Assembly (NCBI GenBank): GCA_035630195.1
Contig: DASQLD010000591.1
Location: forward strand, 1 to 16,437
Origin: DASQDN01 sp035630195
GTDB lineage: Bacteria > Acidobacteriota > Terriglobia > Bryobacterales > Bryobacteraceae
DNA length: 16,437 bases
Direction: 5' to 3'
Of the stretch, positions 7,139 through 13,481 are shown one piece after another; position 1 is the first letter of the stretch, and each line of letters begins with the position of its first letter. The position numbers and the translations under genes were made by a program. Under the pieces are notes generated by a model. That model ran no database searches, was not told where the DNA came from, and saw only the letters and a program-made list of their open reading frames with translations.

Positions 7139-8010
7139 TTGTTCGTACTCGATTCATGCTTCTTCAGAAAACCGCGCTCTTCCATCCAATCTTGTAAACG
7201 CGCAGGCCATGTGGAGATCGGGAACTGGGCTCGGTTGCGCATACCAAATCCATGACCGCCTCCGGTGTATAGATGCAGTTCCACCGGAACACCGACTCGC
7301 TTGACGGCGAGGTAGTATTCGGCCAAGCCTTCAGAGATACTCGGGCGATCATCATGCGCCGCGCAAAGGAATGTCGGCGGCATATCCTTTGTGATGCGAG
7401 AATCCTTCGGGAGCCCCGGATAGAGGAGCACTTGGAAGTCGGGGCGCGACCCTTCTTTGTCGATCGGATCAGTTGAGCCATCAATGCCGTTGTCGTAGCG
7501 GGTCGCGGCTAAGGCGGCCAACTCACCACCCGCTGAGAATCCGAGAATGCCGACACGATTCGCGTCGACGCTCCATTCCCTGGATCGGGAGCGCACCAGA
7601 CGTATCGCGCGTTGTGCATCCTTAAGGACATGGTCTTCAACTTGAAACGGATTGCCTTCCGACCGCGCAAGCCGGTACTTCAGGACAATGCCCGTGACAC
7701 CAATGCTCTGTAGCCATTGAGCGACGAAGTGGCCTTCATTGTCGTAGGACAGGTGGCGATGCCCCCCGCCCGGCGCGACGATAACAGCCGCTCCGCTGGC
7801 TTTGTCCTTTTCAGGAACATAGACCGAAATCGTCGGATTGGTTACGTTCGTGACCCGGCGTTCGACACGCTCCTTACCAACGTTCTCGACGCTCTCTTTG
7901 AGCGTCAGATTTTGGGAACCCGCCGCTCCGTTTGGCCAAAGCGGGATTTCGGGCGGATCGGCGGCCCAGAGGGAAACGGTCGCTACGAGCACGAGGTTGA
8001 TTAAGCGCAT
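7135..8010 (-). CDS. Secreted alpha/beta-hydrolase (BD-FAE / acetyl-xylan-esterase-like)
   Basis: 291 residues with a Sec signal peptide (about 1-17, ending 'SLWAA'). The alpha/beta-hydrolase fold is complete: oxyanion motif 'APGGGHRHLSYD' (79-90), nucleophile S159 in 'GFSAGG', acid D220 or D221 in 'CAAHDD', and base H253 in 'GGGHGFG'. The pattern 'IPLWPNGAAGS' after the signal and the 'PGGGH' turn are typical of exported BD-FAE/Axe-type carbohydrate esterases, which remove acetyl or feruloyl groups from plant polysaccharides. The exact ester is unknown. No strong Shine-Dalgarno is seen before ATG 8010. It leads an operon with the cupin gene and is divergent from the ThuA gene across a 59-bp gap that must hold both promoters. 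Confidence 0.88.
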   Translation of the reverse strand: MRLINLVLVATVSLWAADPPEIPLWPNGAAGSQNLTLKESVENVGKERVERRVTNVTNPTISVYVPEKDKASGAAVIVAPGGGHRHLSYDNEGHFVAQWLQSIGVTGIVLKYRLARSEGNPFQVEDHVLKDAQRAIRLVRSRSREWSVDANRVGILGFSAGGELAALAATRYDNGIDGSTDPIDKEGSRPDFQVLLYPGLPKDSRITKDMPPTFLCAAHDDRPSISEGLAEYYLAVKRVGVPVELHLYTGGGHGFGMRNRAQFPISTWPARLQDWMEERGFLKKHESSTNK

Positions 8011-8049
8011 CTTAGTTCGCCAATCGTATCAACTTCAGCGAGGCGCCGA

Positions 8050-8058
8050 TGATATAAC
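8050..8058 (+). promoter_or_regulatory. Candidate extended -10 for the ThuA gene
   Basis: TGA followed by TATAAC (5 of 6 to TATAAT) sits 11 bp before ATG 8070, so transcription would start only about 5 nt before the ATG. No purine-rich ribosome site is present between them. A near-leaderless mRNA would explain this, but it is inference. Confidence 0.3.
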
Positions 8059-8069
8059 CAGATCAGATC

Positions 8070-8828
8070 ATGACATCGTTGCGAGTGTTGACTATCGCAG
8101 TTGCCGCAGTTACCTTTGGCGTTTCGGAAGATCGAATCCTTATTTACACGCGAAACTTTGTGACCAATGGCAAAGGGTACGTGCACGACAACATTGCAAC
8201 TAGCGTGGAGACAATTAAGGCGCTGGGAATGGAGAATGGATTTGCGGCCGACGCATCCGACGATCCGAAGGTTTTCACTATTCAGAACCTAAAGCAGTAC
8301 AAGGCGATTGTCTTCAGCAACAGCAACCACGAGGCATTCGAAAATGACGGGCAGCGCGAAGCGTTCAAGAAGTTCGTCCAGAGCGGCGGTGGTGTAGTCG
8401 GTATTCACATCGCGACCGGGACGGAACGCCAGTGGCCGTACTTCTGGTCGGTGATGGGAGGTCGCTTCGTCAGACATCCCAAGATTCAGAAGTTCACCGT
8501 CGTCGTCAAAGATCCGAGGCATCCTGCGACTGCAGATCTTCCATCGAAATTCGAATGGGCAGACGAATGCTACCTGTTCGACAAGATGAATCCGGACGTT
8601 AAGGTGTTATTGACGGCCGATCCGGCGCAGCTCGACGATCCAAAGAAAGCTGAATTGCCGGGCGGCGAATTGCGGGACGGAATGTATCCCCTGTCCTGGT
8701 ACAACACCTTCGATGGCGGCCGGCAATACTACACGTCGCTAGGTCACAAGAAGGAACACTATGCCGAGCCGCTGCTGCGAAAGCAGATCACCGGCGGCAT
8801 TCTGTGGGCGATGGGAAAGACGCGCTAG
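8070..8828 (+). CDS. Exported ThuA-like domain protein
   Basis: 252 residues. A weak Sec leader (about 1-19) is followed by a ThuA-like domain with a class-I glutamine-amidotransferase-like fold. Signatures are 'RILIYTRNFVTNGKGYVHD' (22-40), 'YKAIVFSNSNHEAF' (77-90), 'GGGVVGIHIATGTERQWPYF' (106-125) and 'MGGRFVRHP' (129-137). The C-terminal block is 'PLSWYNTFDGGRQYYTSLGH' (207-226), then 'GGILWA'. Family members are linked to trehalose and other disaccharide use, and many secreted versions have no proven reaction. The domain is complete for the family. It ends by sharing a CTAG with the convergent transglycosylase gene. Its head-to-head placement with the esterase-cupin operon suggests shared sugar-related regulation. 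Confidence 0.87.
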   Translation: MTSLRVLTIAVAAVTFGVSEDRILIYTRNFVTNGKGYVHDNIATSVETIKALGMENGFAADASDDPKVFTIQNLKQYKAIVFSNSNHEAFENDGQREAFKKFVQSGGGVVGIHIATGTERQWPYFWSVMGGRFVRHPKIQKFTVVVKDPRHPATADLPSKFEWADECYLFDKMNPDVKVLLTADPAQLDDPKKAELPGGELRDGMYPLSWYNTFDGGRQYYTSLGHKKEHYAEPLLRKQITGGILWAMGKTR

Positions 8829-9478
8829 CGCGCCAGTTCGGCGAGGTATTTCCGCAGGACCTTTTCGACGTACTGCTGTGTCTCGCGATACGGCGGGATG
8901 TTCTTGTAGCGATCTACGGTGCCAGGCCCAGCATTGTATGCGGCGAGAGCCAGTCGAACCGGATCATGGGAATCCTTGTAGCGCAGAAGGAGCTGGCGGA
9001 GATACTTGGCTCCCGCATCGGCATTTTGCGCCGGATCGTGTGGGTCGACGCCCAAGTCGCTGGCGGTTCCCGGCATCAACTGCATTAGGCCGATGGCGCC
9101 TTTCGGCGAGATTGCGGTCGGCCGGAACGCGGATTCAACCGCGGCGACGCTGCGGACAAATTCCGGTCGGAGTCCGTGATTGACTGCCGCTGTCGCAACA
9201 AGTTCTTCGGGCGTGGGCGGTGAAACAATTTTGGCAGCCTCGATAGGAGGGTCGGACGCCGGTACGGAAGGCGGCGGCGGAGGCGCGTACTCCTCAATTT
9301 CGAAGCTGGCTACATGCGTGGCAGGCAGGTCCATACTGCCCGAGCCGATATGAAGACGAATCTTGTCTTCGATGATTTCGTGGCGGTCGGCGTGGATTCG
9401 GAATCCGTTTTGCAAGACGGCATACTCCCCCCCGAAAAGCGGGCAAACGGCGGCCAGGGTCAGAAGTACTCTCTTCAA
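8825..9478 (-). CDS. Exported lytic transglycosylase (SLT domain)
   Basis: 217 residues when started at TTG 9478, which gives a proper signal peptide ('MKRVLLTLAAVCPLFGG'). Longer in-frame extensions would run back through the upstream gene and are rejected. Residues 19-62 are a small beta domain ('YAVLQNGFRIHADRHEII'), followed by a proline linker ('PPPPPSVP', about 66-73). The SLT catalytic domain is about 88-217: E115 in 'AAVESAF' is the catalytic glutamate, with 'GAIGLMQLMPGTA' (128-140) and 'LALAAYNAGPGTV' (176-188). It cleaves the MurNAc-GlcNAc bond of peptidoglycan with formation of an anhydro end. It starts 16 bp after the stop of the upstream propeller-like gene, so translation may re-initiate. 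The two are one operon. Confidence 0.9.
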   Translation of the reverse strand: MKRVLLTLAAVCPLFGGEYAVLQNGFRIHADRHEIIEDKIRLHIGSGSMDLPATHVASFEIEEYAPPPPPSVPASDPPIEAAKIVSPPTPEELVATAAVNHGLRPEFVRSVAAVESAFRPTAISPKGAIGLMQLMPGTASDLGVDPHDPAQNADAGAKYLRQLLLRYKDSHDPVRLALAAYNAGPGTVDRYKNIPPYRETQQYVEKVLRKYLAELAR

Positions 9479-9494
9479 GCGGATAAACTCTATT

Positions 9495-10355
9495 TTACCT
9501 GACGTTTGGCGCGTCCGAAACGTGTACTTCGTTGAGCGGGAATTCCACCCCTTCGCTGTTGGCCAGAATGGCCTTGCCGTCGTGGCGGTAGGCGACACCT
9601 TCCCCCTGCTGACGTCGACCCAGGTCGACTTCTCTCCATGGACCTGTCCAGACGGCATCGAAGTTTCCCTTCGCAGGAACAACGGCTTCCAGTCCTCCGT
9701 CATAATCGCAGAGAACCACTCGTTTTCCGTCCGGTGAGATATCACCTCCCGTAATACGCCCCACAAATCGGGTGAGGAATGAGCCGTTAGGGAGGTTGAG
9801 CTCGGCTATTTTTTCCAAACGAACCGAACTCAGCGGCGCTTTCGCCTTGTAAACGCCAGCCTTCCCGTTCCTCTTGCTGACGATGTACAGATCTCCGGTC
9901 TTTGGATGCACCATCAGCGCTTCGGCGTCGCGGGGACCGTCTGGGTATGTGAAGCGCAAAATGGTCGGTGGCTTCGTTTGGCTCTTTAGATCGGGCTCTT
10001 CTATTCGATAGACAGTGATGAACTTACGTCTGGCATCGTTATCCCCGATATCTCCTATATAGAGATACGGGCGGCCCGCGATGGGACCGGGTCCAAGCGA
10101 CAACCCTTCCCAGTCCTGATTCTTCGCGGCAGGAACTTTAATTCGCGCTTTCGATTCTCCTTTGCGGTCAAAAGCGAACAAAACGGGTCCGGAATCGTCA
10201 TTCATACTCCAGAACAAACCCGGATGTCTCTGAGACGCGACCAGCCCGCTACTTTCATCAAGACCTCCAATGCGAACGGTCGCAATTGTCGCCGCAGCGA
10301 ACGCTAAGAAGAGCATCATATGTTTGTTCAGCAACCGTGAGGACCAAGACAGCAT
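9495..10355 (-). CDS. Secreted beta-propeller-like protein of unknown function
   Basis: About 286 residues from ATG 10355, chosen because it gives a Sec signal with a basic n-region ('RLLNK') before 'MMLFLAFAAATIATV'. GTG 10370 and the double ATG at 10319/10316 are alternatives, and none has a clear ribosome site. The mature protein has repeated four-strand-like blocks: 'GLDESSGLVASQRHPGLFW', 'NQDWEGLSLGP', 'YLYIGDIGDNDARR', 'DAEALMVHPKTGDLYIVSKR', 'GGDISPDGKRVVLCDY' and 'QGEGVAYRHDGKAILANSEG'. These conserved acidic turns ('DxEG/DAEA', 'IGDIGDN') are typical of a five- or six-bladed propeller family annotated only as hypothetical, and resemble esterase-like phytase or SdiA-regulated propellers. 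No active site can be assigned. It is first in an operon with the lytic transglycosylase, so a cell-envelope link is possible. Confidence 0.8.
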   Translation of the reverse strand: MLSWSSRLLNKHMMLFLAFAAATIATVRIGGLDESSGLVASQRHPGLFWSMNDDSGPVLFAFDRKGESKARIKVPAAKNQDWEGLSLGPGPIAGRPYLYIGDIGDNDARRKFITVYRIEEPDLKSQTKPPTILRFTYPDGPRDAEALMVHPKTGDLYIVSKRNGKAGVYKAKAPLSSVRLEKIAELNLPNGSFLTRFVGRITGGDISPDGKRVVLCDYDGGLEAVVPAKGNFDAVWTGPWREVDLGRRQQGEGVAYRHDGKAILANSEGVEFPLNEVHVSDAPNVR

Positions 10356-10372
10356 CCAAATGGGGAGCACTC

Positions 10373-10381
10373 TGTTATGAT
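10373..10381 (+). promoter_or_regulatory. Candidate extended -10 for the S41-like/FmdB operon
   Basis: TGT followed by TATGAT (5 of 6 to TATAAT) lies 36 bp before ATG 10418, but no good -35 stands 17 bp upstream. On the other strand GATAAT (10391 to 10386) is a matching candidate -10 for the divergent propeller gene. Both promoters would have to fit within about 60 bp. Confidence 0.3.
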
Positions 10382-10417
10382 AAAGATTATCGGCCGAAAT
10401 GCCCGCAAAGGCTGCTT

Positions 10418-11698
10418 ATGAATAGCCGTTTTAAGCTCGTAGTCGTCACTTCTTCAACATTTTTGGTTGTATTGCTCCTTCTGGGCGCAGTCATGGGACA
10501 GAGCGCCTCTCCGGAGGAACCGTATCGCCACCTTTCCGTGTACTCCGAAGTGCTCTCTCGTATCAAGAGCGAGTACGTGGAAGAGCCGGACATCAAGAAC
10601 GTGACACTGGGAGCCATGAACGGCCTCCTCGAGTCGGTCGACCCTTTCGCGAGCTACTTGAGCGCGGACCAGTACAAGCAGTTCCTGAAGCAACAAGACA
10701 CCAAGAAAGCTGGTGTCGGGCTTATGCTTTCGCGCAAATTCGGATACGTCGGTGTTGTTAATTCAATCCCGGGCTCTGCGGCTGCGAAGGCTGGTTTAGG
10801 AACCGGGGACATGCTCGAGAGCATCGGCGGCATCGCGACGCGCGATATGCCGCTCGCATACGCCGAACAACTGCTTCAGGGCGATCCGGGTACATCCGTC
10901 GAGATCACTGCGTTGCGAGTAAGAAAGCCGGAACCGCAGAAGATAACATTGGCCCGCGCAATCACGGTTTATCCGTCGGTCACATCGAAGTTGCTGCCTG
11001 ACACGATCGGTCTTATTCAGATCCCTGCCCTCGATGCCAGCAAGCTCAAAGAAATCCGGACACATGTCGACACGATGCTGAAGCAGGGCGCGAAGAAGCT
11101 GATTCTCGACCTCCGGAACACCGGCATCGGAAAACCTGAGGATGGCGTTGCTGTTGCGAACCTGTTCCTCGATAAGGGTCTCATCACCTATGTCTCCGGA
11201 CAGAAGGTAAAGCGCCAGGACTTTACCGCGATTGCCGAAAAAGCAGAGTACAAGACGCAGCCGATTGTGATTATCACGAATCGTGGAACCGCCAATGGCG
11301 CTGAGATCGTCGCATCGGCGTTGCTTGAAGCCAAGCGAGCCGAAGTTGTTGGTGAGCGGACCTACGGTGATGCCGCAATCCGTCGCGCGATCACAATGGA
11401 CGACGGGGCCGCAGTCATTCTGTCCGTTGCCAAGTATTACTCACCATCCGGGAAGGCAATCCAAGATACGGGTGTTACGCCGAGTATTTTGATGACCGAC
11501 GCGGAAGCCTTCGCTGATACCGAGGAAGACTCCCCTGAACTGCCGGAACAGCCTCGCAAGGAGAAAGAAGAAGACTTGCTGCTGAAGAAGGCTATCGAAG
11601 TACTCACCAAGGCTAAGACCGGTTCGCCAGCTCCGGAGGTTGCCGCTAAGCCTGCAGAGCGAGTTGAACCGGTTAAGCCGATCACGACAGTCAAGTAG
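10418..11698 (+). CDS. S41/C-terminal-processing-peptidase-like protein, catalytically dead
   Basis: 426 residues from ATG 10418, with AAAGG 6 nt upstream. Upstream in-frame codons reach 10286 but give no signal and run through the divergent gene. Residues about 8-27 are a membrane anchor or uncleaved signal. An N-terminal helical region follows (35-95), then a PDZ domain (about 98-168; 'KAGVGLMLSR', 'PGSAAAKAGLGTGDMLESIGG') and the S41 core (about 180-355; 'IGLIQIPAL', 'LILDLRN', 'QPIVIITNRGTANGAEIVAS', 'VVGERTYGDAAIRR', 'SVAKYYSPSGKAI'). In active CTP enzymes the catalytic serine is the fourth residue of 'G(S/T)ASASE' and the lysine lies 25 residues later in 'FGKG'. Here they are N293 and D318. 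The 'NPGG' loop is also degenerate ('DLRNTGIGKPEDG'). A periplasmic PDZ scaffold or peptide-binding pseudoprotease is likely. A Lys/Glu-rich tail closes the protein. FmdB follows in the same operon. Confidence 0.88.
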   Translation: MNSRFKLVVVTSSTFLVVLLLLGAVMGQSASPEEPYRHLSVYSEVLSRIKSEYVEEPDIKNVTLGAMNGLLESVDPFASYLSADQYKQFLKQQDTKKAGVGLMLSRKFGYVGVVNSIPGSAAAKAGLGTGDMLESIGGIATRDMPLAYAEQLLQGDPGTSVEITALRVRKPEPQKITLARAITVYPSVTSKLLPDTIGLIQIPALDASKLKEIRTHVDTMLKQGAKKLILDLRNTGIGKPEDGVAVANLFLDKGLITYVSGQKVKRQDFTAIAEKAEYKTQPIVIITNRGTANGAEIVASALLEAKRAEVVGERTYGDAAIRRAITMDDGAAVILSVAKYYSPSGKAIQDTGVTPSILMTDAEAFADTEEDSPELPEQPRKEKEEDLLLKKAIEVLTKAKTGSPAPEVAAKPAERVEPVKPITTVK

Positions 11699-11722
11699 TA
11701 GGAGGACCATTCAAACCCACCC

Positions 11723-12064
11723 ATGCCGATGTATGAATATAGGTGTGGCCAGTGCCACCAAGTGTTTGAGGTGATTCAACGATTCTCAGATGATCCGCTC
11801 ACGACCCACGAAGGTTGTGGAGGCGTAGTCGAGCGGCTTATCTCTGCGCCCGCCTTCCAGTTCAAGGGAAGCGGGTTCTATATCACTGATTATGCTCGTG
11901 GCAGTGGCACTGGAGCACCAGCGGCTCCACCAAAGGAAGGTGGGGCGAAGGACAGTGGTGGTTCTACGAAAGAATCAAAGCCCGCTTCGTCAACGTCTTC
12001 GTCCTCGTCTTCGTCGGAATCATCGAGCAGCAGCGCAAGCTCATCGAGCGACTCGAAGAAGTGA
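11723..12064 (+). CDS. FmdB-family zinc-ribbon protein with Ser-rich tail
   Basis: 113 residues. The first 57 match the FmdB/CxxC_CxxC_SSSS regulatory-type zinc ribbon: 'MPMYEYRCGQCHQVFEV', then 'LISAPAFQFKGSGFYITDYA'. The first knuckle is C8-x-x-C11. The second is H29-x-x-C32 ('HEGC') where the family has C-x-x-C, so zinc would be held by Cys3His, or the site is weakened. The remainder (about 60-113) is low complexity with runs of serine ending 'SSDSKK', the tail typical of this family. The role is unknown; it is usually annotated as a putative regulatory protein. A strong AGGAGG (11700-11705) lies 17 nt before the ATG, farther than usual, and no other in-frame start exists closer. It is 24 bp after the S41-like gene and is followed by an intrinsic terminator. 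Confidence 0.88.
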   Translation: MPMYEYRCGQCHQVFEVIQRFSDDPLTTHEGCGGVVERLISAPAFQFKGSGFYITDYARGSGTGAPAAPPKEGGAKDSGGSTKESKPASSTSSSSSSSESSSSSASSSSDSKK

Positions 12065-12073
12065 TACAAAGAG

Positions 12074-12103
12074 TTTCCAAACTTACAAAAGGCCTGCCAT
12101 AAT
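12074..12103 (+). promoter_or_regulatory. Possible promoter overlapping the terminator, for the Gfo/Idh pair
   Basis: TTTCCA (12074-12079, 4 of 6) and CATAAT (12098-12103, 5 of 6) are 18 bp apart. The -10 falls in the loop of the terminator hairpin. Only 15 bp separate the T-tract from ATG 12140, too little for a separate promoter, so either this overlapping promoter or read-through must drive the next genes. Confidence 0.3.
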
Positions 12104-12124
12104 ACGGCAGGCCTTTTGTCTTTT
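12087..12124 (+). terminator. Strong intrinsic (Rho-independent) terminator after FmdB
   Basis: A perfect 12-bp inverted repeat pairs AAAAGGCCTGCC (12087-12098) with GGCAGGCCTTTT (12106-12117) around a 7-nt loop (ATAATAC). It is followed by GTC and TTTT. The stem core is GC-rich and the U-tract is good. The A-run on the 5' side would also give a U-tract for transcripts on the minus strand. It closes the S41-like/FmdB operon. Confidence 0.9.
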
Positions 12125-12139
12125 GAGGAGTAGTTATAT

Positions 12140-13477
12140 ATGTCCCCTTCACGACGCGATTTTCTTTTGAATACCGGTATCGTGGGCATAGCGGCTCCGC
12201 TGGCCGCGCAAGTCCAACCCCGATCTGCTAACGACCGTGTCCAGATTGCTTTGATCGGCGCGGGCGGGATGGGAACGGAAGACGCCCTTTCCTCTCTTGC
12301 ACAGCCAGGCGTCGAGATCGTTGCCGTTTCCGATGTTTACGATGGACGTCTTGCCCGAGCTAAAGAGCGCTGGGGAAACCAACTATTCACATCGCGCGAT
12401 TATCGGGAAGTGCTCGCGCGGCCCGAGGTCGATGCCGTGATCATCGGCACTCCCGATCATTGGCATGCTCAGATTGCCGTCGACGCGATGAATGCGGGCA
12501 AAGACGTTTATGTCGAGAAGCCCATGGTCCAGAAGATTCAGGACGGCCAGAAGATCATTGACGCTCAGAAGAAGAACAATCGAATTCTGCAGGTAGGCAG
12601 TCAGCGCGTCAGCTCGATTGTTTATCAAAAGGCCAAAGATCTTCTGAAGAACGGAGCGATCGGTCAGGTCAATATGATCGAGGCGTGGTGGGATCGAAAC
12701 TCCGCGATTGGCGCATGGCAGTATTCCATCCCTCCTGACGCTTCGACCGCTACCATCGATTGGGACAAGTTCCTTGGATCGGCTCCGAAAGTTCCGTTTC
12801 AGCCAGTGCGGCTCTTCCGCTGGCGGAACTACCGGGACTACGGAACAGGTGTCGCCGGTGATCTGTTCGTGCACCTCTTCTCCGGGATGCACTACATCAT
12901 GGATACTCTTGGCCCGACGAAAGTCTTCGCAACCGGTGGACTCCGTTTCTGGAAGGATGGCCGCGACGTGCCGGACATCATGCTGGCTCTATGTGACTAT
13001 CCGGAGACGAAAACTCACCCGGCGTTCAACCTCGCTCTCCGCGTCAATTTCGTAAATGGATCAGGCGAGACGTCGGGCTTCCGTTTTGTCGGCAGCGAAG
13101 GAGTCGTCGAAGTAGGCAATGGGGTGACCGTTTCGAAACAGCCCCGAGAGTCTGAGCCGGGCTACACGATCGACACCTTCCCGAAGGCTGTGCAAGAGCA
13201 GTTCCTGAAGGAGTATCGCGAAAAGTATCCGGCGCAGCGCGCGACTGCCGACGCCATCCGTCCACAGGCGGAAGAGCGTTACACGCCACCTCGCGGTTAT
13301 AGCGATCACCGCGAGCATCATCGCAACTTCATTGAATCGGTGCGCTCCCGGAAGCCATTGATCGAGGACTCGACATTTGGATTGCGCGCGGCAGGGCCTG
13401 CGCTGCTCGCTCTGAACAGCTATTTTGAACAGCGAGCGATTCAGTGGGATCCGCAGTCGATGACCATCAAAGGCTAG
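12140..13477 (+). CDS. Tat-exported Gfo/Idh/MocA-family oxidoreductase
   Basis: 445 residues from ATG 12140, with GAGGAG 9 nt upstream. The leader 'SRRDFLLNTGIVGIAAPLAA' is a classic twin-arginine signal, so the protein is exported folded with its cofactor bound. The N-terminal Rossmann domain has 'IALIGAGGMG' (36-45), and the family motif 'YVEKPM' (124-129) carries the catalytic-type lysine. 'TPDHWHAQIA' (104-113) is also typical. The C-terminal alpha/beta domain (about 165-445) includes 'GDLFVHLFSGMHYI' with a histidine near the active site and ends with 'DHREHHRNFIESVRSRKPLIEDS'. The family oxidises or reduces sugars, inositols or related polyols with NAD(P). The substrate is not readable. 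A highly similar paralogue follows 4 bp downstream, so the pair is a tandem duplication. Confidence 0.92.
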   Translation: MSPSRRDFLLNTGIVGIAAPLAAQVQPRSANDRVQIALIGAGGMGTEDALSSLAQPGVEIVAVSDVYDGRLARAKERWGNQLFTSRDYREVLARPEVDAVIIGTPDHWHAQIAVDAMNAGKDVYVEKPMVQKIQDGQKIIDAQKKNNRILQVGSQRVSSIVYQKAKDLLKNGAIGQVNMIEAWWDRNSAIGAWQYSIPPDASTATIDWDKFLGSAPKVPFQPVRLFRWRNYRDYGTGVAGDLFVHLFSGMHYIMDTLGPTKVFATGGLRFWKDGRDVPDIMLALCDYPETKTHPAFNLALRVNFVNGSGETSGFRFVGSEGVVEVGNGVTVSKQPRESEPGYTIDTFPKAVQEQFLKEYREKYPAQRATADAIRPQAEERYTPPRGYSDHREHHRNFIESVRSRKPLIEDSTFGLRAAGPALLALNSYFEQRAIQWDPQSMTIKG

Positions 13478-13481
13478 AAGG

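Noticed and set aside
9479..9766. N-terminal extension of the transglycosylase frame up to 9766
   Set aside because: It runs through the 3' end of the upstream gene, is Arg/Thr-rich and would bury the signal peptide that begins at TTG 9478.
10286..10417. Upstream extension of the S41-like gene to 10286
   Set aside because: It would overlap the start and signal region of the divergent gene, is Cys/Arg-rich and would hide the membrane anchor. ATG 10418 has an AAAGG site.
11986..12058. Repetitive tcg/tct/agc tract resembling a short repeat array
   Set aside because: It encodes the serine-rich tail usual in FmdB proteins. Units are irregular and there are no spacers, so it is not a CRISPR or satellite.
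11890..12189. Minus-strand frame with a striking Asp/Glu run opposite FmdB
   Set aside because: The acidic run is only the antisense of the FmdB serine codons (TCG/TCT/TCC), and the frame crosses the terminator.
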